Assembly: GCA_010909165.1 (NCBI GenBank)
Contig: VJWM01000107.1
Location: forward strand, 992,001 to 1,056,000
DNA: 64,000 bases
DNA from: Anthoceros angustus
Taxonomy: Eukaryota; Streptophyta; Anthocerotopsida; Anthocerotales; Anthocerotaceae
Reading direction: 5' to 3'
Positions 21,747 to 31,651 of this stretch are shown here, piece after piece (the first letter of the stretch is position 1; every line of letters starts with the position of its first letter). The position numbers and the translations under genes were made by a program. The notes under the pieces are model-generated. The model was not told the origin of the DNA, did not search any database, and was given only the letters and a program-made list of their open reading frames with translations.

Positions 21747-23050
21747 TTATGGCGTGTCCGCTCTTGACAGGGGCTGGGAGGCGCCGCTCCTAGTGGACTT
21801 GCCTGTCTCCTTCAGCCAGCTTATGAAGTCCCTCCTGAAAGGGCAGGATTTCGAGCCATGACCGGACGCTGAGCAGGTAAAGCATTTCCTGGCCTTCTTG
21901 TAGTCCTCCTTCTCTTCCTCCGTGAGGATTCTGAAGGTTGGCTTCTTCTCTGTGGCGTTGGCAGACTTGCTCCACTTGGGCTTGGGAGGGACTGTTGAGG
22001 AGAGATGCTTGTACTTGTTGGTGCCATAGTTGATGGCCGCCTTCATGGCCTCCACCAGGGTTGTAGGGTTCGTCTGGTTCACGTCTGCCCTCATCTCGAA
22101 CTTCAACCCATCTATGAACTTCTCGATTTTCTGCTCCTCATCCAACCTAGGCATGTCAAGTGTAAGTTGTAAGAACTTGTCAAAGATTTTGAATTGTGCC
22201 TTGTTGGAAAATCTTCGGCGGCCGACACAGTCCTGCGGTGGTTCACCGCAAGGTGAAGATCTGTCGAAGGCGGCCAAGAGATCGGGGACTCCATGCCGAG
22301 GTCGACTTGCTTCTCCCGCTGGCGCCACCATCGGTAAGCATACCCCTCCAGTGACATGACGCAGAACTGGATCTTCTGCAAATCACCTTTGTCAGAAGCA
22401 GCAAGATACTTGTGAATCTTGTCTAACCAGTCGTGGACGCTCTGGGCATCCTTGGCTCCTCCATCGAAGGTAGTTGTCTTGATTTTCGGTGGAGCTCCTT
22501 GTCCACCGGGGTTGTAGGGTTCGTCTGGGTTCACGTCGCCTCATCTCGAACTTCAACCCATCTATGAACTTCTCGATTCGCTCCTCATCCAACTAGGCAT
22601 GTCAAGTGTAAGTTGTAAGAACTTGTCACAGTACTCTTGAATTGTGCCTTGTTGGAAAATCTTCACGGCGTCTGGTCCTTGCGGTGGTTCCTTGGCGAGC
22701 TCAAGGAAGATCTCTGTCGAAGGCTGGCCAAGAGTAGAGGGGACTCCATGCCGAGGTCGACTTGCTTCTCCGGGCGCCACCATCGGTAAGCATACCTCCG
22801 ATGACATGGCCTTGAGCTGGATCTTCGCAAATCACCTTTGTCGAGCGAAGAAGATACTTGTGAATCTTGTCTAACCGATCGTGGGGCCTGGCATCCTTGG
22901 CTCCTCCATCGAAGGTAGTTGTCTTGATTTTCGGTGGAGCTCCTTGTCCAAGGGGCTGGGTTTGAACTAGTATTCTCACCTTCTTGAGCTTATTTGTTGG
23001 ATTTTCCCCTGGTTCTCCCAAAGGCTCGACCTCATCACCGCAGCGCTGAC
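21747..23050 (-). pseudogene. gypsy-2 Gag with CCHC zinc knuckle and internal duplication
   Basis: The minus frame 22331-21747 contains QFKIFDKFLQLTLDMPRLDE, EKFIDGLKFEMRADV and the knuckle CFTCSASGHGSKSCPF (~21890-21845), followed by RRDFISWLKETG. This is the retrotrans_gag-type capsid domain plus RNA-binding knuckle of chromoviruses. A 451 bp duplication (22052-22502 and 22503-22948) repeats the capsid part. The N-terminal end is near 23020 (MGEPGENP). Confidence 0.85.
22052..22948. repeat. Head-to-tail duplication in gypsy-2 gag, period ~450 bp
   Basis: CCACCAGGGTTGTAGGGTTC at 22052 restarts at 22503 (CCACCGGGGTTGTAGGGTTC). Copy 2 ends at the phrase GAGCTCCTTGTCCA before 22951, which also ends copy 1. 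The copies differ by many small indels. Confidence 0.88.
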
Positions 23051-24192
23051 CATGGCCTTGAGATCTTTGTTGTCCTTCTCGCTAGGTAAGAGTTCCACGA
23101 CCAGCCTTTTCGGTTCCTCGCTCACATGCTCAAGTCACGTTCGCTAGGAAGCGTGCCCCACTTCCTTCCCCCCTCCGGCTGACCCGGGGTGCCAAGGGGG
23201 TCGATGGTGCGTGCCCTCGGTGACTCTGTGGGCTGGATGTTTTGGCGGTGAGGGAGGTAAAGGCCACAGGGTGATGATCGCTCCGGATCCGGAGCACACA
23301 CCCTCCGGTACCCAGCACGATCCCCCTCCCCACTTGGGCTTGAGCTTGATGGACCTCGACCTTCCGAGTTCTTGGCGTTGGCGGAGAGGAGTTGCGCAAC
23401 TCCTCACAGTGAGTTCCACCCGTGGGTCCTCCCTCCAGCCGCAGAGGCATTCTCCGCTAACTCCTCCTCTGGCGGGTCCTGGCCTCCTGTGGATGCAGGT
23501 GGTTGGGGCCCGCTCATTCCACCTCTCGGTCGCCTCGCCCGGATTCGGGCGAGTTTTCGGCGGCAGCTGCGGTTCAGTCCGATTGCCCCTACCACCGGCG
23601 GAACTTCCGCCTCCAGCTGGGCTTGGAGAAGGTGCAGGAGTTCCCGGCGTCGCCTCCTTGCCCCTTCCGTCTTCGTGGGCTCCTCGACTCGCGCCTGGGT
23701 TGAAGTGAGGCGCCCGTCCTGGGAATTTCGGGAAAGATGGCGCGCCCGTCGGCGGACCCGATCTCCGATTCCCTCAAGTGGGTGCTCCTCTTCGCTTCCA
23801 CTGGAAATCTGCCGGTCCACCTCCGAAGACAAGAGGTAATCGCTCATGCTGCTGGCTAGTCTGTGCGTGAATTTCAGGTGTCCTATCCCTTGGGGACGTC
23901 GCTAACCACCTGATTGTGTGTTGTCTCAGGTTTCCCCAACCGTTGGCGTCTCCGATCCTACCCAGCGCGGTTGGTCAGCCACGCCAGTGGATGCACCTGC
24001 CTCCCTGCACACAATCGGCCGGGGCGCCGGCCTGATTGCTCCTTGGCGACCCGATCTTGGTCGGGATTCGTCCCCTCCGCTGCGCCAGGGGCTCCTGAAT
24101 CGTGGGAGCCTCCTTCCTGTCATACGGCTGAGCCTAGCCTCAGCGATCCTGTCCGCCGATCCCAGATCCGGTGCGGGGCCCGGAATCGCGAT
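23051..24192 (-). other. gypsy-2 leader between primer site and gag
   Basis: GC-rich DNA with overlapping short frames on both strands and no protein family. Its position between the 5' LTR/primer site and Gag identifies it as the untranslated leader. Several minus frames (for example 23847-23404, 147 codons) are R/E/G-rich and probably fortuitous. A similar GC-rich leader occurs in gypsy-1 (51540-52500). Confidence 0.55.
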
Positions 24193-24194
24193 GG

Positions 24195-24204
24195 CTCGAT
24201 ACCA
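24195..24204 (-). other. gypsy-2 primer binding site (initiator Met tRNA)
   Basis: The minus strand reads TGGTATCGAGCC, the complement of the 3' end of plant initiator Met tRNA (expected TGGTATCAGAGCC) with one A missing. It lies four bases inside the 5' LTR. Confidence 0.75.
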
Positions 24205-24208
24205 CAGA

Positions 24209-24602
24209 TGCTAAGACCGTACAAGCTAGCTTAGTGGAGATAGGATGGTTTTCATTCATTGTGATCGGGTTTTTATACATGTGCTAGGGACTGGCCAAGA
24301 AGTAGGCGTCCCTGCCCAACAACTAGGGTTGTCGGGCCGTTAAAGGTTTGTTAAAGTTAGTTTTCCCTAAGTAAAATACTTAATCCCTGTTTAGCGGCTA
24401 CTTAATCTAGGGTTATTTACCGATTCGACTTAACGTCTACACAAAGTTAGGTTCGTCCAAAAGTCGTCTTCAACCTTTGTTATACTTTGCTGCGATTTTC
24501 GTTAGGTACCTTCTGGGTCGGTTCCTACCGCCTCGTCCGGCTATGGCCGGAGGCGCTTTTCCGATAGCTACACACAGATCGGCCATTGTTGTGCGTGTGT
24601 CA
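24209..24602 (-). repeat. gypsy-2 5' LTR
   Basis: The bounds are the primer site on the left (TGCTAAGACC start) and the resumption of array-unit sequence on the right (AGTTCCTCCTCCGTGAAGTC at 24609). The right end GTGTGTCA gives TG...CA termini. The partner LTR is absent from the window, so the exact right edge rests on the array alignment. Confidence 0.65.
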
Positions 24603-25587
24603 AGGGTAAGTTCCTCCTCCGTGAAGTCGAAAACCTCTAAGGACTCGGTTAGTAGAGAGCATTTCATTTCCCAAGAAGCAACCTTCTAAATCAAGAGAAT
24701 TTGTGTGCCCGGCTTGTTAGGCAAACAGGAGCTATGAAGGAAAGCTTAGCGAATGATGAGTCGGATGACAAGCCGCCTTAGGTTAGGACATCAAGCCTTT
24801 TGCACTTGAATGTGCGAGGTCCGAGGGTGCCACTTTGTTAGATATACCTATGCACATGTGTAACATATAGTTATAGGCAATATAGTATGGGAACACATAC
24901 ACACGGGCAGCAAATGTATGAGCTCTTTCTCACTATCATTCGTCAAAGGATTCCACCAACCAGTTTGCCTCAAGCTTGAGGGCTTTATGTGATGCCGTTC
25001 TGCAATGTATTACGGCTTTGTGTCACGACACGGTGGTAATCCACTACCGCAAGGGCTGCAAGAAGCGCAAGTTGGCTCTTCCTAACCCCATGAGACCGGA
25101 AAAGCGATATATTGGTCGAATCTTGCACAACCTAGGGCCTTAATAGGCTTACCTAGGCTCACACCATGTGAGACTTTCAAGACGCTTTTACACTCTCAAT
25201 TCATACACATTTCAATTTTTCCCCATCACTCGTAGTGGCATACAAGGGCCATATGGACATGCATTCACGTATGGTAGGGCCCCTAGACCATGGCGGAAAA
25301 TGCGCCGCTGTAGCTAGGTCCTACACAGACACAAGTCACATATCTTGCTCTTTAGTGATGTAGAGGCGCAAGTCCGAGCATTGCACGGTGGAGAGCTCCT
25401 CCAGCTATCGCCACCATGCTTAAACAAAAGACACTTTCAAAAAGCGAGCCAGCGTGGGAAGAAATGCCACCATTTCTTAAGCCAAATAGACAACATTTAT
25501 AAGAACGTGGTTACTAAGCATCTTGTGCTTGATCGATACTTAGATGGGGTGTCTAGAGGAGTGGATACCCTTGGTGCGAATAGCTGA
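24603..25587 (+). pseudogene. Unit 1 copy of unrecognised unit ORF, C-terminal part
   Basis: It is homologous to 31652-32888. The readable C-terminus (25345-25587, 80 codons) includes LFSDVEAQV, HHFLSQIDNIYKNVVTKH, LVLDRYLDGVSRGVDTLGAN and the stop at 25587. The upstream part has KFLLREVENL-like and YELFLTII phrases in other frames. The family is not recognised. The unit-2 copy has the fuller description. Confidence 0.5.
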
Positions 25588-26439
25588 GGCACACTATAGT
25601 ACAAGTTGTTAAGAACCAAGTCCTATTATAGGAAAATTCAATCAAGTGGACTATAATAGACAAAAGCTAGGTAAAGATTTAGAATCACCCACCTTAGTAG
25701 AAAAAGGGACCCACACTCATCCATGCCTCGTCTCATCATCACTAACCACATCATTTATGTGCGGAAAATGCTCAGTTATGTGTGTGAGAATCACATTTAT
25801 TTCATAAATAATGTCAATCCCATTTATTGTTGCAATCATTTCATTCCGCATTTCATTGAGGATTTCATCTAGTCTTGTGCAGATTGTAAGAAGCTCATCT
25901 ATGTTTATCTCATCATCATGAAGATTTTATTATTATAATCTAATTTATTTGCAATTGGGAAATTATCTTCATATGATTATAAAATGGAGCAAGAATCGCT
26001 TTAGTGAAAGGAATGAGAAGATGCGATTTTGTGTGATTTCTTGATGTTTTTAATTTCATCTTGATGAAAATGGTGCAATTTGAATGAGATTATACATCCT
26101 TGTTCTACCTTGAATGTTCTTCTAATTGAATAAGTATGCTCCATCGATTTCCTTAAATGAATCCTTGCCTTTTGGAATAAAATAATGTGGTATTCTGATG
26201 CAAAGATATGCATATCGGTTGACAAACATATATAGTTGGGGGCGTAACTAGGTATTATCAGTAAAACAAGTTTTTCTCGATAACAAAATTTAATAATAAT
26301 TACAAATTGGTCTTTTATTTTAAATATTAGATAAAAATTATAAGATCTAATATATGGTATCTATGTATGGAGTTGTGTTCATCATACTTAAAGATCATAG
26401 ATTTAAAGTTTAGGGTTTATAGGTAGATATCTGCCAGGC

Positions 26440-28120
26440 AACATCAGGCGGAGTATGCAAAACATTCAGGCATGTAGGCGGATCATGACATCATGGGCTT
26501 ATGGAGAGGTAACAAATGGGAAGTCCAAGACAAATAACATGAGAAAGATGAGTAAACGTAGGTAGGTATAGATCAAATGCGGCCTCTAATCATGAAAAAT
26601 TGCACATTGAGACCGCATTGAGACAATGAATGTATAGGAGGTCAAATGTCCATGACTAATATGAGGTCTCACCAAACGATAGGCATAAATTTTCCTCTCA
26701 CCCGGGTATTGGCTCTGACATAACATTGCCAAGAATTTCATTAAAAAATGCATGAGGGGAGATGGGATGCTTGTGTTTGCCTTAGAGTCGGCAAAGAGAT
26801 GTCAGGGATGTCTAACATATATATCGTATACCTTTCTTACAAAATAGAGCGAGAAGTGAGTACAGCCAACCTCAACCAACCAACCAAGAGATGTTAACAA
26901 AGAGCCATAGCTCCAAGAACCAGTAGGGTACATATGCTTTTCTTATAGAAAGGCTCGCTTAAACCTCAAGAGTACATTACAAAAGTGTGCCACCAAGGTC
27001 TATACAAAATGTGCATGCGCTACATTATCTTGAGCCGATAGCGAGTGACCAAGGCCCATTGAAAGGTTTAAATAGACAGAAATAAAAGGGAGCTAGCACA
27101 TCAAGACCATATATATGATGGGGCTCAAATAGACGAGGATCATGTCAGGTCAGGATGCCAAGTTGCAAAACATAAAATGCAAGGAAGGACGACTTCTGGT
27201 GTTACATAAAATGATCAAGCACGATTTTTCTCCGCTTGCCTCCTGTTAGCAACGCTTTTTTAGATGAGCCCAAGCCGCATTTGAGTCTTTTGTCATCTTT
27301 TAGATAATGCAATCTAGCTCATTATTGTTATTTACTTTATATTGGTTGGTATTCTTCTATTTTGCATAGATAAGTCATCTGAATTAAATTTACGCATGAT
27401 TTTAGATTTTCCTTGATCACTCTCTTTTTCTTCGAATAAGTAGTCTTCACTATACTTTTGCTCCAAGCATCATCACCTCATCGTTGGACAGATCAAAGTC
27501 CGCAGCCGCCTTCTCTGCCTGCTCACGCCTCTATGCGGCATAATGATTTGGAGCGAGTCCTAACCTCAATGTGAACTCTGATAACGAGCCCATCCAACCG
27601 CATGCCTGACGTGGCACCACCGATCTCCTCTTCCTCTTGGTTCGCCATATCCGCCAACCTCGACAACGTCGCTCCCAGCCTCTCTTCCAATCTTTGTCAA
27701 CACCTCAAGTCCATAACCAGCTCGGCCTCCCATCCCTACTCCTCTTGCCATTAGTGGCAACTCGATGACCGAGTACCAAATCAGGCACGAGGCCCAAGGA
27801 ATCAAGAGGATATCGATGACCAGATTGAATAAAGACGGAAAATGGAACAGATGCTAAATATATAGGCAAGAAAACTAAGATGCAAGAGGATACATAAATT
27901 GGTGTGACAAACTATATATAGTATCAACTCATATTCAAATCATTAACTTGGGCCTTGGGGATAGATTGCTAGAACTTGGGGGAATGTACATGTTACTTAG
28001 AATGGATGAAGCCATCAAGGATTGCAGGATTGGTTGCTCGGGCCTCAAAGCCTTGAATTAGAACAATCAATGTCCTCAGCTATGCATCTCCTCGAAACTA
28101 CGGTGAACAAGGAGCAAGCT
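26440..28120 (-). pseudogene. Second copy of the coiled-coil/RING region, heavily eroded
   Basis: It is collinear with ~9510-11570. Shared phrases include GGAGGTCAAATGTCCATG, GCAAAACATAAAATGCAAG..GAAGGACGAC, ATGATTTGGAGCGAGTCC, TTCGCCATATCCGCCAACC and ATACAAGAGGATACATAAATTGG-like. The octamer minisatellite and the RING cysteine codons near 27130-27280 are lost or scrambled. GC-rich words of the first copy are replaced by shorter AT-rich ones, so no frame survives. Confidence 0.8.
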
Positions 28121-28235
28121 TTGAGATCTGAGAGCTATATCGATGCACCATGACCGATTGAGGCCACTCATCGGAAGCCACGGAGGCGATCGATTAACGC
28201 CAACACAAAGAGTTGCAATGGACATACATGCATGG

Positions 28236-29114
28236 TTAGACATTCCATAGCCCTTTGACAAAGAAATAGGTGGTCTTGATCATGCACCGTGCCACCCCAA
28301 CAGGAGATCGCGCCAATGAGAACAATAGCCTCGGGTTTGGACGGGACATCCACATGCATAAACATGATATGCCCCATTCTCTTGCCCTATGCTTAACCAT
28401 GGCAACGAAAGCCAACATAGGTATGAACAGCAGTGGAGGATGCATTCGTGGAGTAGGCCCAAGGAGAATTGCAACGCTGTATTCAATCTGTGCATCTGAC
28501 TCCAACAAGAAGCTAGTGTAAGTCGAGCTGCAAAATGTGGAGCTAGAGTCACTTCCGAGGAATCCAAAGGGAAGGCCACGAGCGAGGAGAAGTGATAGGA
28601 GCGATTTCGAGTCTCGCTTTGATCTAAGCCGCCTCACCCGTGACTGGGCGCTGAGGTTTGTCAACACATCGATCACCCATTGTCTTGAATATGGCAGTCC
28701 TATGCACCAAAGTGTTGAGGCATTATATGGTAGGCCCCTAGATTTCATGGAGCGTGATTCCAAATTGTTCGATATTTCATAGGATGACTTCGTGCTATTC
28801 ATGGCCATGTCGATGTAAGCATCCGGAGACCGGCCACGCCGAGCTCGCCAACCGCTTTGTTTACCGCTGAAAAAAAGCACTTTCCGATCGCATCCAAAGA
28901 GTAAGGTGCCACCATGCCAACCTTTCGATCTCCTTGAGGGTGCGCATTGTGGGTTAACTGCATGAACATGGTGCTTGTACGATTGATGGAGTGTTGTAGG
29001 AAGCATGCTTGAGTCGACTGCTCGAGCATAGGATGTCAATTTTGGAATCAAGTGGCTTGTAATTTCAAAAGATGAGGCTTTGGTTTTTGTCACTTCCTTA
29101 GATGGCAACCTCAA
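28236..29114 (-). CDS. Unrecognised 292-codon open frame
   Basis: One of the longest uninterrupted frames outside retroelements and low-complexity DNA. It starts MRLPSKEVTKTKASSFEITS and contains S/R-rich and hydrophobic stretches (LLSLLLARGLPFGFLG, FIPMLAFVAMVKH). No domain is recognised. Other minus frames over the same bases (29029-28799, 28579-28280) also look protein-like, so the coding frame is not certain. It is absent from other array units, so it arrived with the inserted segment. It could equally be chance. Confidence 0.35.
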   Translation of the reverse strand: MRLPSKEVTKTKASSFEITSHLIPKLTSYARAVDSSMLPTTLHQSYKHHVHAVNPQCAPSRRSKGWHGGTLLFGCDRKVLFFSGKQSGWRARRGRSPDAYIDMAMNSTKSSYEISNNLESRSMKSRGLPYNASTLWCIGLPYSRQWVIDVLTNLSAQSRVRRLRSKRDSKSLLSLLLARGLPFGFLGSDSSSTFCSSTYTSFLLESDAQIEYSVAILLGPTPRMHPPLLFIPMLAFVAMVKHRAREWGISCLCMWMSRPNPRLLFSLARSPVGVARCMIKTTYFFVKGLWNV

Positions 29115-29410
29115 ACAACTCTTTAAATTAGGAAGGCTGGGGACGACTCTTTAAATTTGTAGGCCCTTGCCTCACACTACAAAAACTCGCTGGAAGAGCT
29201 GGGTATGTCTTGGAGTCAAGCATGACGGATGAATGCCTAGTCTTGTAATTCAATACCGACAAACCTCATCATGAAGATTTTGTGTCTTTATCAAATCCAA
29301 TGCCAAATTAGTTTTAATTATAATTTATTGGGAGATTATTTAACTTGGCCTTGATATAAAGACCATTTTCATGCTATAACACTTAACTTACTTAATGACC
29401 TTAGAGATAG

Positions 29411-29760
29411 AGAGGATCTACATATGTTTATCAAAATGAAGAAGCCGATGATTCAAGTGACTGCAGCTTGCCTTGATAAACTTGAGGTGGGCCAAGAGAT
29501 TACTAAAATAAACATATGTGCTCATTTGTATCACAAAAATGTTTGATCCATGGTTGCATATGTGTGTGGCGTGACGTACATGCCCACTATGTAGACGTGA
29601 AGTATACTTTAGAGAAGAGAATACAAATAGTGGTTTATCATCTCAAGACCTGGTTTACCCTGGTTTTCACCTAACCTCATGCCCGCCTCATGGCCTTGTT
29701 ACGCCCATGTATTAGCATCCTTGGCTATGCAATCAGAAGTTGTCATGCACAACATTAGTT
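29411..29760 (+). pseudogene. RING-H2 gene 1, unit 1 copy
   Basis: It is homologous to the best copy at 33413-33787. It contains the LDKLEVGQEITKINICAHLYHK phrase in pieces, with the C-x-H-x2-H ligands. The first cysteine pair is scrambled (AGTGACTGCAGCTTGCC) and one base is missing at GTTTGATCC, as in all gene-1 copies, which moves the last C-P-L-C pair into another frame. Confidence 0.65.
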
Positions 29761-30267
29761 GTAGTTTTGTTAGGATTTAGGATTATCGTTGTTTTCTTTT
29801 CCACAAAAATCATTCAATTTTTTTTAACAATATGCTTTTCAAAAGAATATCTGCCTTTAAATCTGTCTATGTGAGATGTACGTGTTCTTCAAACATATCT
29901 TCGAAAGAGTTCACATGGGCAAAATCCAAGGACAAAATAAAAAATGACACATGGGCCAAATCGAAGTACAAAATAAAAACCGAAACATGATCGAAATCCA
30001 AGGACAAAATTGAAAATGACAGCCTAAATAAACAAAAGTAGGTCAAAGTTTAGATGCACAAAATCCAAGGTCATTATAAAAAATGATGGCCTATATATGC
30101 GAAGGTATATGCTTCTTTCACATACTTTAGAAAAGAGGGTATTTTTCATAACCTTTGAAGAGGTTTTTCTCATAACATTTACTATTCTTCGTGCATTACG
30201 GTTATACTAGCCTACATAACATCTCAGAATATTGCGTTAGAAATCATGAACACGCCTTCAATTTACA

Positions 30268-30778
30268 ATGTATCTACAAATGTTTATCAAAATGAAGAAG
30301 CCGATGATTCGTAAGTGACTTGTCTTTGCCTTGATAGTCTTGAGGTGGGCCAGGAGATTACTAAAATAAATATATGTGCTCATTTGTATCATAAAAAATG
30401 TTTAGATCCATGGTTACATATGTGCCGGGCGCTGCGTACATGCCCATTATGTAGACGTGAAATACACTTTAGAGAAGAGATTACAGAAAAAGGTTTACCA
30501 TCTCAAGACGAAAGTCATCTTCCACATCAATTTCGAATGACCTCATTTCCATCCGAAGAGGACATTCAAATGATAAGAGATATTGTGAGTGGGAGAGTAG
30601 AGATGGATATAATGTCGTATGGATTGAACAAAGCTTCCGACAAGATGGAGAAAATGCAATCCAAAGTAACGACGAAGATGAAAGGCTTTTCTTGTATGTT
30701 GAATTGCAATGGTGTCTTGCTATATATGAACAGAGGCATCCGGATCAAGTAGCTTTGGCACTATCCTATGGTGGATAG
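30268..30778 (+). CDS. RING-H2 gene 2, unit 1 copy (best-preserved), probable E3 ubiquitin ligase
   Basis: The domain binds two zincs and would recruit an E2 enzyme. The open frame 30315-30752 shows C3, C5, C21, H23, H26, C29, C43 and C46: C-x1-C-x15-C-x-H-x2-H-x2-C-x13-C-x2-C, a RING-H2 in which the first pair has one residue too few (expected C-x2-C). It includes the usual aromatic D-P-W after C29 and P after C43. Downstream are a charged linker, EEDIQMIRDIVSGRVEMDIM, and then a frame change near 30621. In the other frame the C-terminus reads NDEDERLFLYVELQWCLAIY and HPDQVALALSYGG before a stop at 30778; this ending is conserved in the other units. Upstream, the phrase VYQNEEADDS precedes the RING. 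The full product would be ~165 residues. Intron structure is not known. Confidence 0.7.
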
Positions 30779-31390
30779 GGCCATCCCATCTAGTGAGTAC
30801 ACACACCTATTATAGATGGAGCCACCCTTTCCAACGAGTACACCTAGATGATTTAGATCATCTCATTTATATTGAGAAGAAAGTATTAAATAATCATTTG
30901 AATTAATTTGATTATTTTAGTTATTTATTTAATAATTATCATATAACTATCTTCTATTTTTGTATAGATAAGTCATTTTTCTGATTAAATTTACATGAAT
31001 ATTTATGGGTTTTTCAAAACAATTCTGGTTTTGTTGAAAATATACACCAAAATAGGACAAAGCCCTCCAAAGAGACCTTCACATCTCGAGACCGAATACA
31101 CCTCCAGGACAAGTGGACAATGTTGAATAAGAACACCTACACACGAACCTAAACACCGACTACCTCCGAACTCCCAATCCACTCAAAGCTTGAGACTCAT
31201 AACGAAGTAAACCTCAAACGACACCATCCAACCAGCCAAGCCCGATAACATGGCCAATGTTGGATCAAAAGCTCCAAATCATACACGATACATGAGCCGC
31301 CAGCGCCACCTAATCTTTTGAATGTGCTTGGATGAGGATGACACGTATTCACCTCACCAAAGCACATTGATAAGAGCGCTCCCAAAATCC
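30779..31390. other. AT-rich spacer after RING gene 2 (unit 1)
   Basis: It carries no ORF with family signature. It is conserved in every unit with only small indels, including words such as GACAAAGCCCTCCAAAGAGA and CTCCAAATCATACACGATAC. It is probably the 3' region of RING gene 2 and the 5' region of the next unit ORF. Confidence 0.5.
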
Positions 31391-31636
31391 CAAAGAACGT
31401 AAGAAACCAGCCTATTGTCACTAAACCACTTTAAAACTCTTAAGAATTGGACCCCAAAGAACGAAGAAACCAGCCTATTGTCAATAAACCACTTTAAAAC
31501 TCTTAAGAATTGGACCTCAAGAACGTAAGAAATCAACCTATCCTCAATAAATCACTCTAAAACTCTTAAGAATTGGACCTCAAGAACGAAGAAACCCTCC
31601 TATGGTCAATAAACCACTTTAAAACTCTAAAGAATT
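31391..31636 (+). repeat. Four-copy ~64 bp minisatellite, unit 1/2 junction
   Basis: The unit is built of AAGAACGTAAGAAACCAGCC, TATTGTCAATAAACCACTTT and AAAACTCTTAAGAATTGGAC, repeated four times. The third copy is more diverged (AATCAACCTATCCTCAATAA) and the fourth ends AAACTCTAAAGAATTAG. Minus-strand frames such as FLRVLKWFSDNRLV are translations of this repeat, not genes. Confidence 0.95.
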
Positions 31637-31651
31637 AGGACGCAATGTTTT

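Larger units (their letters stand above)
11576..24602 (-). mobile_element. gypsy-2: Ty3/gypsy LTR retrotransposon, left end rearranged, split by copia-1
   Basis: Minus-strand order from right to left: 5' LTR (24209-24602), primer site, leader, gag, protease, reverse transcriptase, then copia-1, then RNase H and the integrase zinc-binding region (13448 down to 11576). The 3' part of integrase and the 3' LTR are missing on the left, where integrase sequence abuts DNA linked to the coiled-coil RING gene. Its RT is close in wording to that of gypsy-1, so both are probably the same chromovirus-like clade. Three internal duplications and many frameshifts make it inactive as written. Confidence 0.8.
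25950..29390. other. Foreign segment inserted in array unit 1
   Basis: It replaces the normal spacer of the unit. Homology to the unit stops after ATTATTATAATCTAATT (~25945) and resumes at CTTAACTTACTTAATGA (~29385). Inside are an AT-rich part (25950-26430), a copy of the 9.5-11.6 kb region (26440-28120), and an unidentified part with a 292-codon minus frame (28120-29270). The phrase CATCATGAAGATTTT occurs at both edges (25917 and 29268). Confidence 0.75.
24603..31638 (+). repeat. Array unit 1, 5'-truncated and carrying a 3.3 kb insertion
   Basis: It begins within the first ORF where gypsy-2 inserted. Between ~25950 and ~29390 the normal ~170 bp AT-rich spacer is replaced by foreign DNA (duplicate of the 9.5-11.6 kb region plus an unidentified part). 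It then continues with RING gene 1, RING gene 2 and minisatellite. Confidence 0.9.

Noticed and set aside
24195-24204. Possible tRNA-Met gene at the TGGTATC words
   Set aside because: Only the 3'-complementary segment is present, adjacent to LTRs; these are primer binding sites, not tRNA genes.
29170-29200. CACTACAAAAA as a CACTA transposon terminus
   Set aside because: No matching inverted terminus or target duplication was found nearby; the word is short enough to occur by chance.
30566-30748. Minus-strand 60-codon ORF conserved in several units
   Set aside because: It is the complement of RING gene 2, whose + frame has the RING signature and conserved tail; its conservation is explained by the array identity.
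31354-31536. Minus-strand ORFs with repeated LRVLKWF motifs
   Set aside because: They are translations of the 64 bp minisatellite at each unit junction; no start context and repeat-derived.
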